From an uncultured Eubacteriales bacterium (GTDB taxonomy: Bacteria; Bacillota; Clostridia; Lachnospirales; CAG-274), in contig CABUWB010000135.1 of assembly GCA_902495025.1 (NCBI GenBank), positions 1 through 5,897 on the forward strand: DNA of 5,897 bases, in the 5' to 3' direction. Below the pieces are notes generated by a model. It was not told the origin of the DNA. It ran no database searches and was given only the letters and a program-made list of their open reading frames with translations. The translations under genes and the position numbers were made by a program. This document shows positions 1 through 5,807 of this stretch, in pieces. The first letter of the stretch is position 1; every line of letters starts with the position of its first letter.

Positions 1-126
1 AAACTCGTGATGGCTGTTGCAAAGCAACAGAACAGCACGGATTGGTAGTTTCTACCGTTGCAAACTGAACAAAATGCAAGCATTTTGTTCAACGCCGTAA
101 GGCGTATAAACTCTAATTTATATTAA
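1..126 (-). repeat. Left hairpin-array repeat with 22-base boundary
   Basis: This gene-free stretch is a run of hairpins. Going leftward from the boundary sequence at 105-126 they are: ACGCC/GGCGT (92-96 with 101-105); an 11-bp perfect stem (66-76 with 81-91, loop CAAG); GGTAG/CTACC (44-48 with 52-56); and CTGTTGC/GCAACAG (14-20 with 24-30), enclosed by CGTG/CACG (6-9 with 36-39). The boundary is identical over 22 bases, in inverted orientation, to 5637-5658, where a second array begins. I therefore read this as one copy of a dispersed element oriented leftward and cut by the window edge. Its function is unknown. It could be a mobile palindromic element, a structured RNA, or a transcript-end structure. 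Confidence 0.6.
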
Positions 127-160
127 TCACCTTATTATACACAAAACCAATTACCTACAA

Positions 161-201
161 AAATAACCGCCTTACTTTTTCAGATAGGGCGGTTATTTTT
201 T
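161..201. terminator. Bidirectional Rho-independent terminator
   Basis: There is an 11-bp perfect stem, 161-171 (AAATAACCGCC) with 188-198, and a 16-base loop. A T-run lies at 196-201 on the plus strand, and an A-run at the 5' side gives a U-run on the minus transcript. It lies about 60 bases past the stop codon of the leftward zinc-ribbon gene and most likely ends that transcript. It could also stop rightward transcription coming from the repeat. Confidence 0.8.
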
Positions 202-257
202 CATTTTAGCAGAAAATTGCTCATTTATATTCCAAAAAATATTAAGAAATTACCTTT

Positions 258-659
258 TCACATTTTAGGTTTCCACTTATAGCCACATTTTTTACATACA
301 TTTCGTGGTTCACCACTACCAAGGAATCCTGTAAAAAATGAAAATCCTCTTGTTGTAACATCAACAGATGTTGAACCACATCTGGGGCAAGCAATCGCTT
401 CCGCCTCTTCTCTTTGTCTTTCAACTTCTTCCCTTTGTTCCTTTTGAATTTCAAATTGTTTAAGTTTAAGCTGATATTCAATAGGGTCTTTTTCTTTAAG
501 AGATAACATAGCTTCAATAAAAGATTCATCTGATGAAATATCACTGAGTATATCACGGTCGGTTGCTTCTTTGAATTTTATACTTGGAGCATTACAAACC
601 GGACAATTTGTTTGATATTCATTTGTTATTATTTCTCCACAAACCATACATTGTTTCAT
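258..659 (-). CDS. Double zinc-ribbon protein, function unknown
   Basis: This is a predicted cytosolic protein of 133 residues with two metal-binding ends joined by a charged helix. The N-terminal knuckle pairs C4-x2-C7 with C19-x2-C22. Residues ~55-90 are rich in Glu, Lys, Gln and Arg and look like a coiled coil. The C-terminal ribbon pairs C91-x2-C94 with C122-x2-C125 and ends in a basic tail. Such treble-clef/zinc-ribbon ends usually bind nucleic acid or protein, but nothing here fixes a partner, so no function is assigned. I start it at the ATG at 659 because the AAAGGAG site (668-674) leaves 8 bases to it. A GTG two codons upstream (665) would leave only 2. The gene is monocistronic, with its own promoter and terminator. 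It looks clearly more AT-rich than the other three genes, which could reflect separate acquisition. Confidence 0.8.
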   Translation of the reverse strand: MKQCMVCGEIITNEYQTNCPVCNAPSIKFKEATDRDILSDISSDESFIEAMLSLKEKDPIEYQLKLKQFEIQKEQREEVERQREEAEAIACPRCGSTSVDVTTRGFSFFTGFLGSGEPRNVCKKCGYKWKPKM

Positions 660-667
660 ATACACAA

Positions 668-674
668 CTCCTTT
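668..674 (-). promoter_or_regulatory. Ribosome binding site deciding the zinc-ribbon start
   Basis: On the minus strand this reads AAAGGAG. It sits 8 bases before the ATG at 659, which is normal spacing, but only 2 bases before the in-frame GTG at 665. It therefore supports the shorter 133-residue protein. Confidence 0.75.
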
Positions 675-711
675 ATATTATTTAATATCGAAAGTGTTTT
701 TATATAAAGTT

Positions 712-740
712 ATTATATCATATTCTAATAGATAGCGCAA
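712..740 (-). promoter_or_regulatory. Sigma-A-type promoter of the zinc-ribbon gene
   Basis: On the minus strand there is a perfect -10 box TATAAT (712-717) preceded by TG one base upstream (extended -10, 719-720). The spacer is 17 bases and the -35 is a weak TTGCGC (735-740). The predicted transcript start, near 705, leaves a leader of about 45 bases. Confidence 0.65.
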
Positions 741-911
741 CTAGAAACCAATATTAATGATTTTAAAAATACGTTAACAACATTGTATTGTTGATGAAAA
801 ATGAAATTCCTCATTTAAGTTTTTCCATGCCAAAACAGGAGTTATTATAAACATATTATCATTGTGCTAATTTAACAAAGGGCTGCCCTGTAAAAATAAA
901 TTTTCCCCACA
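741..911. other. AT-rich intergenic stretch with no gene seen
   Basis: No ORF with a ribosome binding site is visible on either strand between the zinc-ribbon promoter and the terminator of the leucine-rich-repeat gene. Only weak short hairpins are present: CAACA/TGTTG (778-782 with 789-793), AAATGA/TCATTT (799-804 with 811-816) and AGGG/CCCT (879-882 with 886-889). None is strong enough to call as a terminator or RNA gene. Confidence 0.5.
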
Positions 912-942
912 CAAAAAGCCCACAGGACAACCTATGGGCTTT
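912..942 (-). terminator. Terminator of the leucine-rich-repeat gene
   Basis: The stem is AAAGCCCA (915-922) with TGGGCTTT (935-942), extended past one C/A mismatch by AGG/CCT around an ACAA loop. On the minus strand it ends in a U-run. It begins 12 bases past the stop codon of the exported leucine-rich-repeat protein. Confidence 0.85.
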
Positions 943-954
943 AACAATGCAAAA

Positions 955-2241
955 TTACTTACTTACAAGGTTTACGGTTCTTGTTGCGCCGTCCCACTTA
1001 ACCTCAAGACCGAGGGTTTCGCTTACAAACCTTACAGGTACCAGAGTAGACCCGTTAATTACGCAAGGTGCGGCGTCAAGGATATTCTCCCTGCCGTTTA
1101 CGTAAGCCTTTTTCATATTAACGGTAAGCTTGATATTTGTAACACCCCTGCTTGCGGTAACAGTTTTAGTTTCGCCGTTCCAGTCCATAACGCAGCCAAG
1201 CTCCTCAAAGATAACACGCATAGGCACCATTGTACAGCCGTTTATAATCTGAGGCTCAACACCGTTAAAGTCGAGCTGTCTGCCGTCAAGGCAAACGGTA
1301 ATTGTATCAGGTACTTCAACATCTTCTGTAAGCTTATCGTTTGCGATAGTAATCTTTTTGGTCTGTGCAAAGCTCTCTGCAACGCTGCCCTTGCTGCAGT
1401 GTATTCTCAGCTTTTTACAGCCATCAAATGCGTTATCCTCAATCTTTTTGCAGCTATCTGGGATATAAACATCGGTCAGCTCGGAGCAGTCCTTAAACGC
1501 ATTTTTGCCGATAACTGTGATACTGCCGTTCATCTGCACGCTTTTAAGTGCCTTACAGCCTGCAAAGGTATTTGCCTCAATCCTTGTAACCTTGGATGGA
1601 ATGGTGATGTCTGTAAGGGACTTACAGTCCTTAAATGCCGCACCGCCGATAGTTTCAAGGCTTGATGGAAGAATAACCTTGTTGAGGTTTGTGCAAAGCT
1701 CAAATGCGGAAATACCGATATTCTTCAGACCCTTGTTAGGTGCAACCGAGGTAAGGCTCTTACAGCCGTAGAAAGCCTGGTCGCCAATGTCAGTAAGACC
1801 CGAGCCGAATTTAACTGCGCTAAGAGAGTCGCAGCTTTTAAAACAAGCCTTTGAAATTGCGCTCACTTTATCTGGTATTGCAATTTGCTTAAGGTTATCA
1901 GCACCCATAAATGCCATATCACCTAAGGTTGTAAGAGTTGATGGCAGTTCAATTGCACCCAGCTCATCAAAGTCGAAAAAGCCGTTTTTATCAACTGCTA
2001 CAATCTCTGTACCGTTAATCTGTGTAGGTATGGATATTGACACCGTCTTTACATTTACAGGTGAAGCATGGTCCTGTGTACTGTTTGTACCAGTTGCCCT
2101 CTTGATTGTACCCGTATAAGTGCTGTACTTAATGCTTGTTGTGCCATTGCCGTAGGTCAGCCAGTCCTCGGCTGCCCATGCCTGCTGTACCCCCGATACA
2201 AGCATAATACCTGCAAGTATACCTGCCATTGTTTTTTTCAT
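955..2241 (-). CDS. Exported BspA-type leucine-rich-repeat protein with copper-amine-oxidase-N-like domain
   Basis: This is a 428-residue exported protein, probably a surface binding or adhesion factor. A signal peptide spans ~1-23 (basic MKK, hydrophobic core, AWA cleavage site before A24). Residues ~87-285 hold eight to nine 23-residue LRR_5 units of the pattern xAFxxCxxLxxVxIPxxLxxIGx, seen for example at QAFYGC (155-160) and NAFKDC (247-252). Residues ~313-426 resemble the copper-amine-oxidase N-terminal-like module, with two half-repeats: INGCTMVPMRVIFEELG (333-349) and INGSTLVPVRFVSETLG (395-411), each followed by a V-x-W segment (WNG, WDG). In clostridial exported proteins this module usually stands without any oxidase, so no oxidase activity is implied. 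There is no sortase signal or membrane anchor. An AAAGGAGG site lies 8 bases before the ATG. The gene follows the transporter gene by 106 bases with no terminator between them, so it may be co-transcribed. The ligand is unknown. Confidence 0.88.
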   Translation of the reverse strand: MKKTMAGILAGIMLVSGVQQAWAAEDWLTYGNGTTSIKYSTYTGTIKRATGTNSTQDHASPVNVKTVSISIPTQINGTEIVAVDKNGFFDFDELGAIELPSTLTTLGDMAFMGADNLKQIAIPDKVSAISKACFKSCDSLSAVKFGSGLTDIGDQAFYGCKSLTSVAPNKGLKNIGISAFELCTNLNKVILPSSLETIGGAAFKDCKSLTDITIPSKVTRIEANTFAGCKALKSVQMNGSITVIGKNAFKDCSELTDVYIPDSCKKIEDNAFDGCKKLRIHCSKGSVAESFAQTKKITIANDKLTEDVEVPDTITVCLDGRQLDFNGVEPQIINGCTMVPMRVIFEELGCVMDWNGETKTVTASRGVTNIKLTVNMKKAYVNGRENILDAAPCVINGSTLVPVRFVSETLGLEVKWDGATRTVNLVSK

Positions 2242-2347
2242 AATAGTTTCCTCCTTTAATATTGACTTGTATTTTTATTTATTATTTATTATAAATATCA
2301 TAATAGATAAATTAATGTTTATATTAAATGCATCAGCCTTACATAAA

Positions 2348-3751
2348 TCATATAATTGTCAGAATACCGAGCGATTTAAGCAGCAGCGTAATAAGCAGCA
2401 CAGGTGCAATCACCTTAACCATAGCGATATACAGCCTTTTTCTGCCAAATTTACAGCCGCTCTTTTCCACCTCTTCAATAACGGTTTTAGGCTTTACAAC
2501 CCAGCCGATAAGTATACACGTACCCACAGCCACAATAGGCATAAGGCAGTTATTGCTGATATAGTCCATAATATCAAGTATCTGACCGACAGCACCGTTA
2601 GGCAGCTCAAACTCAAAGTAGAGCTTGTTGTAGCCAAGGCAGACAAAAACGGCAGCTACAAGCGCAATAACCGTTTCCAGCACAGCCGCCTTTGTTCTTG
2701 TAAGGTGAAATCTGTCCATAAAGCTGGACACGACAGCCTCCATAATGGAAACCGCACTTGTAAGCGCCGCAAAAAGCACCATTGCAAAGAACAGGCAGCC
2801 GACAACATTGCCGACCTTGCCCATGGCAGCAAACACCTTAGGCAGCGACACAAACATAAGGCTTGGACCCGATGCCTCCATGCCCTCCCTGCCCATAAAG
2901 GTATAAACCGCAGGGATAATCATAACGCCTGCAAGAAAGGCAACCGCAGTATCAAAAATTTCAATCTGGTTAATGGCTCTGCCGAGGTTGGCGTCATCCT
3001 TAACGTAGGAGCCGTAGGCAATCATAATACCCATGGCAACGCTGAGGCTGTAGAAAAGCTGACCCATTGCGTCCATCATAACCGAGAAGAAGGACTTGAC
3101 CGTCATACCCTCAAAATTTGGTATAATGTAAATTTTAAAGCCCTCAACGCCCGTCCTTGTAACGCCGTCAGCGTCGGTGTAGTTGATGGTAACCGAGAAT
3201 ATTGCTATGCCTATCACAAGCACAAGCAGAGCAGGCATAATCACCTTTGAGTAGGACTCAATACCTGCATTTACGCCCCTGTAAATGATAAACACCACAA
3301 TTGCAAGAAAAATTATCATCCACACAATAGGCTCAACATCGGCTGTTATGTAGCCTGTAAAGTAGCTGTCCTGCGCAGCGGCAGCACCGTCGCCAGTAAG
3401 AAAGGCAACAAAATATTTAAGCACCCAGCCGCCTATTACACAGTAGTAGGGCATGATAATTACAGGTACAAGGCAAGCAAACACGCCCAGAAAACCCCAG
3501 CCTTTTTTAATATTGCCGTAAGCTGTAAGCGGACTCTGCTTAGTCTTTCTGCCTATGGCAATCTCTGTTGTGAGCAGTGTAAAGCCGAATGTGAGTGCAA
3601 GCACAAGGTACATAACAAGGAACAGACCGCCGCCGTCCCTCGCCGCAAGATATGGAAACCTCCATATATTGCCAAGACCCACCGCACTGCCTGCCGCCGC
3701 AAGTACAAAGCCGATAGAGCCCGTAAATGAATTACGTTTGTTCTTTTCCAT
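2348..3751 (-). CDS. Sodium-dependent SLC6/NSS-family amino-acid-type transporter
   Basis: This is a predicted inner-membrane symporter of the neurotransmitter:sodium symporter family (LeuT fold), which typically imports amino acids or amines with Na+. At 467 residues it is full length for the bacterial type. I count eleven membrane segments, the last at ~440-465. TM1 carries the signature GLGNIWRFPY (25-34), with the unwound region and Na+ ligands around N28. TM6 has FYSLSVAMG (233-241). TM8 has the ALTS motif with T331 and S332, matching the LeuT Na2-site Thr/Ser pair. TM7 contains an acidic D267 ahead of AVAFLAG, in the area where bacterial members carry an acidic residue and need no chloride. 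The chloride point is inference. A GGAGG site (3761-3765) lies 9 bases before the ATG. The promoter lies inside the neighbouring repeat. The substrate cannot be read from the sequence. Confidence 0.93.
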   Translation of the reverse strand: MEKNKRNSFTGSIGFVLAAAGSAVGLGNIWRFPYLAARDGGGLFLVMYLVLALTFGFTLLTTEIAIGRKTKQSPLTAYGNIKKGWGFLGVFACLVPVIIMPYYCVIGGWVLKYFVAFLTGDGAAAAQDSYFTGYITADVEPIVWMIIFLAIVVFIIYRGVNAGIESYSKVIMPALLVLVIGIAIFSVTINYTDADGVTRTGVEGFKIYIIPNFEGMTVKSFFSVMMDAMGQLFYSLSVAMGIMIAYGSYVKDDANLGRAINQIEIFDTAVAFLAGVMIIPAVYTFMGREGMEASGPSLMFVSLPKVFAAMGKVGNVVGCLFFAMVLFAALTSAVSIMEAVVSSFMDRFHLTRTKAAVLETVIALVAAVFVCLGYNKLYFEFELPNGAVGQILDIMDYISNNCLMPIVAVGTCILIGWVVKPKTVIEEVEKSGCKFGRKRLYIAMVKVIAPVLLITLLLKSLGILTII

Positions 3752-3808
3752 TGGTAAATACCTCCGTTTTGCCGAAGCACCGCCCTTTACCGCAGACGGT
3801 GTCGGTTG

Positions 3809-3981
3809 TTATATTATATAGCATACCATAATCGCAACAAAAACAAGGCTGTTAGGCTTTGTTTTTGCAGATTATGGTACGAAACAGGTCGGCTTTAGCG
3901 ACCTGTGAGTAATATAATGCAAAAGCTCCGCTTTTGCGGAGAATCAGCCGACAGGCTGAGGCTCCTGAACACGTATGTGTT
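3809..3981. repeat. Tandem structured repeat, copy 1
   Basis: This is the first copy of a ~162-base hairpin unit. An enclosing stem TTATATTA/TAATATAA (3809-3816 with 3910-3917) surrounds two hairpins. One is a long arm, ACCATAATC with GATTATGGT (3825-3833 with 3870-3878), extended by an imperfect A/T-rich stem. The other is ACAGGTCG with CGACCTGT (3884-3891 with 3899-3906). Three short hairpins follow: GCAAAAGC/GCTTTTGC (3919-3926 with 3930-3937), a CAGCC/GGCTG hairpin (3945-3957), and GAACAC/GTGTTC (around 3967-3982). No reading frame is present. The strand is undetermined because the structure works either way. It may be a structured RNA or a palindromic mobile element. Confidence 0.7.
3813..3840 (-). 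promoter_or_regulatory. Probable promoter of the transporter gene, inside the hairpin repeat
   Basis: On the minus strand there is a perfect TATAAT (3813-3818). A -35-like TTGTTG (3835-3840) sits 16 bases upstream, and an alternative reading gives an extended -10 TGCTATATA. The -35 lies in the first arm of repeat copy 1, and the -10 overlaps the arm of its enclosing stem. The leader to the ATG at 3751 would be about 55 bases. Confidence 0.5.
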
Positions 3982-4152
3982 CATTATACCATATTCGCAA
4001 AGAAAACAAGTCTGAAATCTTTGTTTTTGCCGAATATGGTACGAAATAGGCAGGCTTTAGCCGCCTATGAGTAGTATAATGCAAAAGCTCCGCTTTTGCG
4101 GAGAATCAGCCGACAGGCTGAGACTCCTGAACACGTATGTGTTAATTATACC
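3982..4152. repeat. Tandem structured repeat, copy 2
   Basis: This is the second copy of the unit, offset 162-163 bases. The right part (4077-4143) differs from copy 1 (3915-3981) at one base in 67, while the left part has diverged in sequence but keeps its pairing. The enclosing stem is now CATTATAC/GTATAATG (3982-3989 with 4074-4081), the long arm ACCATATTCG/CGAATATGGT (3988-3997 with 4031-4040, overlapping the enclosing stem by two bases), and the second hairpin ATAGGC/GCCTAT (4046-4051 with 4063-4068) plus GGC/GCC with one bulged A. ATTATACC at 4145-4152 repeats 3983-3990 and looks like the start of a lost third copy. Confidence 0.7.
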
Positions 4153-4154
4153 TT

Positions 4155-4240
4155 AATTTTATCAAATTGACAATCCCCTTTAATTTACCTAGATAAAATT
4201 GCTTAAAAATCTTTTATCTGCGCAAATTATGTGATAAAAT
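4155..4240. promoter_or_regulatory. Cluster of four GATAAAA motifs before the transglutaminase gene
   Basis: The heptamer GATAAAA occurs at 4192-4198 and 4233-4239, and its complement TTTTATC at 4157-4163 and 4212-4218. Orientation alternates, and the last three start about 20 bases apart. AGATAAAA/TTTTATCT (4191-4198 with 4212-4219) is a perfect 8-bp inverted repeat. AATTTTATC/GATAAAATT (4155-4163 with 4192-4200) is a 9-bp inverted repeat. It could be an operator or alternative hairpins in the leader. AT-rich composition makes chance partly possible. Confidence 0.35.
4167..4195 (+). promoter_or_regulatory. Candidate promoter of the transglutaminase gene
   Basis: A perfect -35 TTGACA (4167-4172) is followed after 17 bases by a weak -10 TAGATA (4190-4195), giving a leader of about 70 bases. 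An alternative is the extended -10 TG-A-TAAAAT at 4232-4240, which lacks a good -35 and would give a leader of about 25 bases. Confidence 0.4.
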
Positions 4241-4271
4241 AAATAAAAGCCGACTTATAAGGAGGTATTTT

Positions 4272-5582
4272 ATGAAAAGATTTATTTGTATTTTAATATC
4301 GGCATTGTTTTTTACATCACCCGTTTTTGCAGATGATGAAATATCCGAGGATATAGTAAAGATTGGCGGAATAGAAATAATAAGCGATATTCCCGCCGCA
4401 GCCAAGCCCATTGAACTTAATCCCGCTGAAGGCTATCCGCTTAGCGTACAGAACGTAAATGACGGGCTTGATGCAGAGTATGAGTTTTACAGCCAGCTTG
4501 ACAGCAATGAAAAGCTGCTCTACAACACCTATTTGTCAAATATTGAAAAGATGAAAAACGGCACCGAGCAGGTTGGTAATTTTATAAGCGTAAGTGTTGA
4601 CACAGGGCTTGACTCAAATACGGCACTGCAAAATGCCATAAGCATTGCAGGTACCAATACAGGCAGGGCGCTTTTCGCCCTGTGGTATGACAAGCCACAG
4701 TATTTCTGGTATGATATAAACAAAATGTATATCAACTTCTACTATTATCCGTCAAGCTCCTACGATTCGCAGACAGGCACCTTCCTTATAAAGCCTGTAA
4801 TTTCGCCAAACACCTCGGCAGGCTATGAAAATTATTATCCAGGCGGCTACAGCACACAGGCGGAGGTTGAGGCAGACTGCGAAAAACTGGTAAGCTGCAA
4901 GGACAGTATAATTTCGGGCATGGATAATACGGGCAGCGACTTTGAAAAAATAAAATATTTTAACGACTGGCTTTGCGACAATAATACATATAACAAAACC
5001 GATGAGGTTACAAGAATACGCTATATAATACCAAGTGCTATGATATACGGTCCAGAGGGCGAGGATACGGAGAAAAACCCCGTATGCCAGGGCTATGCCT
5101 TTGCAATGAAATATCTTTGTGATGAGGTCGGCATACCCTGCACCGTTACTGCATCATCAACCCACATGTGGAATTTAATTAAGCTGGAGGGCAAATGGTA
5201 TACGGTTGATACAACATGGAATGACAATTATAAGGACGCTTATGCTAATGCAGGATATACAGATACAAACCTTGCCTGCTACGATTGGCTTGCAATAGGT
5301 TCTGACAGGGTTACTGCCATTGACCAGAATTCATCCCACGTTATAAGCGTACAGAAGGATTTTAATTCCCTTGAACCAACAACAGCCACCCTGCTGGAGA
5401 ACTTAGGTATGGTAAGCTATTATCTGGCAGATGCCAATAACGACTATACCATTTCAAGGGCTGATATAGCCGCACTTTTGAAAAATGCCTGCGGTCTGTG
5501 TACCGTCACCAAGGATACAAATAATGACGGTGAAATAAATTTGATGGATAGTATAAGCCTTGCAAAACTGCTGCTGAAATAA
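4272..5582 (+). CDS. Exported transglutaminase-like protein with C-terminal dockerin
   Basis: This is a 436-residue secreted protein of the transglutaminase-like (papain-fold) superfamily. Members cleave or cross-link peptides, and which of these applies here is unknown. The signal peptide is ~1-20 (MKRF, hydrophobic core, VFA before D21). Residues ~75-160 form an N-terminal region with an ALWYDKPQYFWY segment (136-147), common before clostridial transglutaminase cores. The core at ~225-345 has a full triad: C272 in NPVCQGYA, H298 in STHMWN and D313 in YTVDTTW. Residues ~385-436 are a dockerin type I-like pair of calcium loops, D387-N389-D391-D398 and D415-N417-D419-D426, both with the complete 12-residue spacing. 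The dockerin suggests docking onto a cohesin-bearing scaffold, which is not in this window. AAGGAGG (4259-4265) lies 6 bases before the ATG. The gene is monocistronic, divergent from the transporter, with its own terminator. Confidence 0.92.
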   Translation: MKRFICILISALFFTSPVFADDEISEDIVKIGGIEIISDIPAAAKPIELNPAEGYPLSVQNVNDGLDAEYEFYSQLDSNEKLLYNTYLSNIEKMKNGTEQVGNFISVSVDTGLDSNTALQNAISIAGTNTGRALFALWYDKPQYFWYDINKMYINFYYYPSSSYDSQTGTFLIKPVISPNTSAGYENYYPGGYSTQAEVEADCEKLVSCKDSIISGMDNTGSDFEKIKYFNDWLCDNNTYNKTDEVTRIRYIIPSAMIYGPEGEDTEKNPVCQGYAFAMKYLCDEVGIPCTVTASSTHMWNLIKLEGKWYTVDTTWNDNYKDAYANAGYTDTNLACYDWLAIGSDRVTAIDQNSSHVISVQKDFNSLEPTTATLLENLGMVSYYLADANNDYTISRADIAALLKNACGLCTVTKDTNNDGEINLMDSISLAKLLLK

Positions 5583-5597
5583 CTGAATAGGATAGAG

Positions 5598-5634
5598 ATG
5601 GCTGTCGCATTAATTTTGCGGCAGCTATTTTTTT
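5598..5634 (+). terminator. Terminator of the transglutaminase gene
   Basis: A 12-position stem (5598-5609 with 5617-5628; core GCTGTCGCA with TGCGGCAGC, including G-U pairs) has a 7-base loop and a run of seven T at 5628-5634. It begins 15 bases after the stop codon. Confidence 0.88.
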
Positions 5635-5636
5635 AC

Positions 5637-5807
5637 TTAATATAAATTAGAGTTTATAGGTGTCGCTGGCGCAACACACCTATAAGATGAAATACACTGC
5701 GTGCATTTCATCTTGCTGGGGTACTAGCGTACCCACCAAGGAAGTAACAACCCGTGCCTCGCTACGCTCGACACTCTTGTTATCCCTCGGGCGGGCAAAG
5801 CCCACCC
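5637..5807 (+). repeat. Right hairpin-array repeat with 22-base boundary
   Basis: It opens with the 22-base boundary (5637-5658), identical in inverted orientation to 105-126. Hairpins follow: TATAGGTGT/ACACCTATA (5655-5663 with 5676-5684); AAGATGAAAT/ATTTCATCTT (5684-5693 with 5705-5714); GGGTAC/GTACCC (5719-5724 with 5729-5734); TAACAA/TTGTTA with inner GTG/CAC (5745-5750 with 5777-5782); and GGGCGGGC with GCCCACCC (5789-5796 with 5800-5807, one mismatch). It probably continues past the window, and 5808-5897 holds nothing I can identify. The order of the first four hairpins matches the left array, while the arm sequences do not. Confidence 0.6.

Noticed and set aside
955..1320. Copper amine oxidase activity for the leucine-rich-repeat protein
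   Set aside because: Only the N-terminal-like module is present. The catalytic oxidase domain is absent.
934..1665. Plus-strand open frame opposite the leucine-rich-repeat gene (about 243 codons)
   Set aside because: It overlaps a terminator at its start and is antisense to a repeat protein. The Cys/Asn-rich translation mirrors the 69-base periodicity of the real gene.
2267..3250. Long open frame on the plus strand inside the transporter gene (about 327 codons)
   Set aside because: It lies antisense to a clear SLC6 protein with conserved motifs. Its product is rich in His, Lys, Asn and Cys with no domain pattern, and there is no ribosome binding site.
3809..4152. CRISPR array
   Set aside because: There are only two units of ~162 bases, with no short repeat/spacer alternation and no cas gene.
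1..5658. Whole window as a transposon bounded by 22-base terminal inverted repeats
   Set aside because: No transposase or recombinase is present. The genes are ordinary housekeeping or surface types, and the hairpins lie outside the inverted copies. Two dispersed repeats in opposite orientation explain it better.
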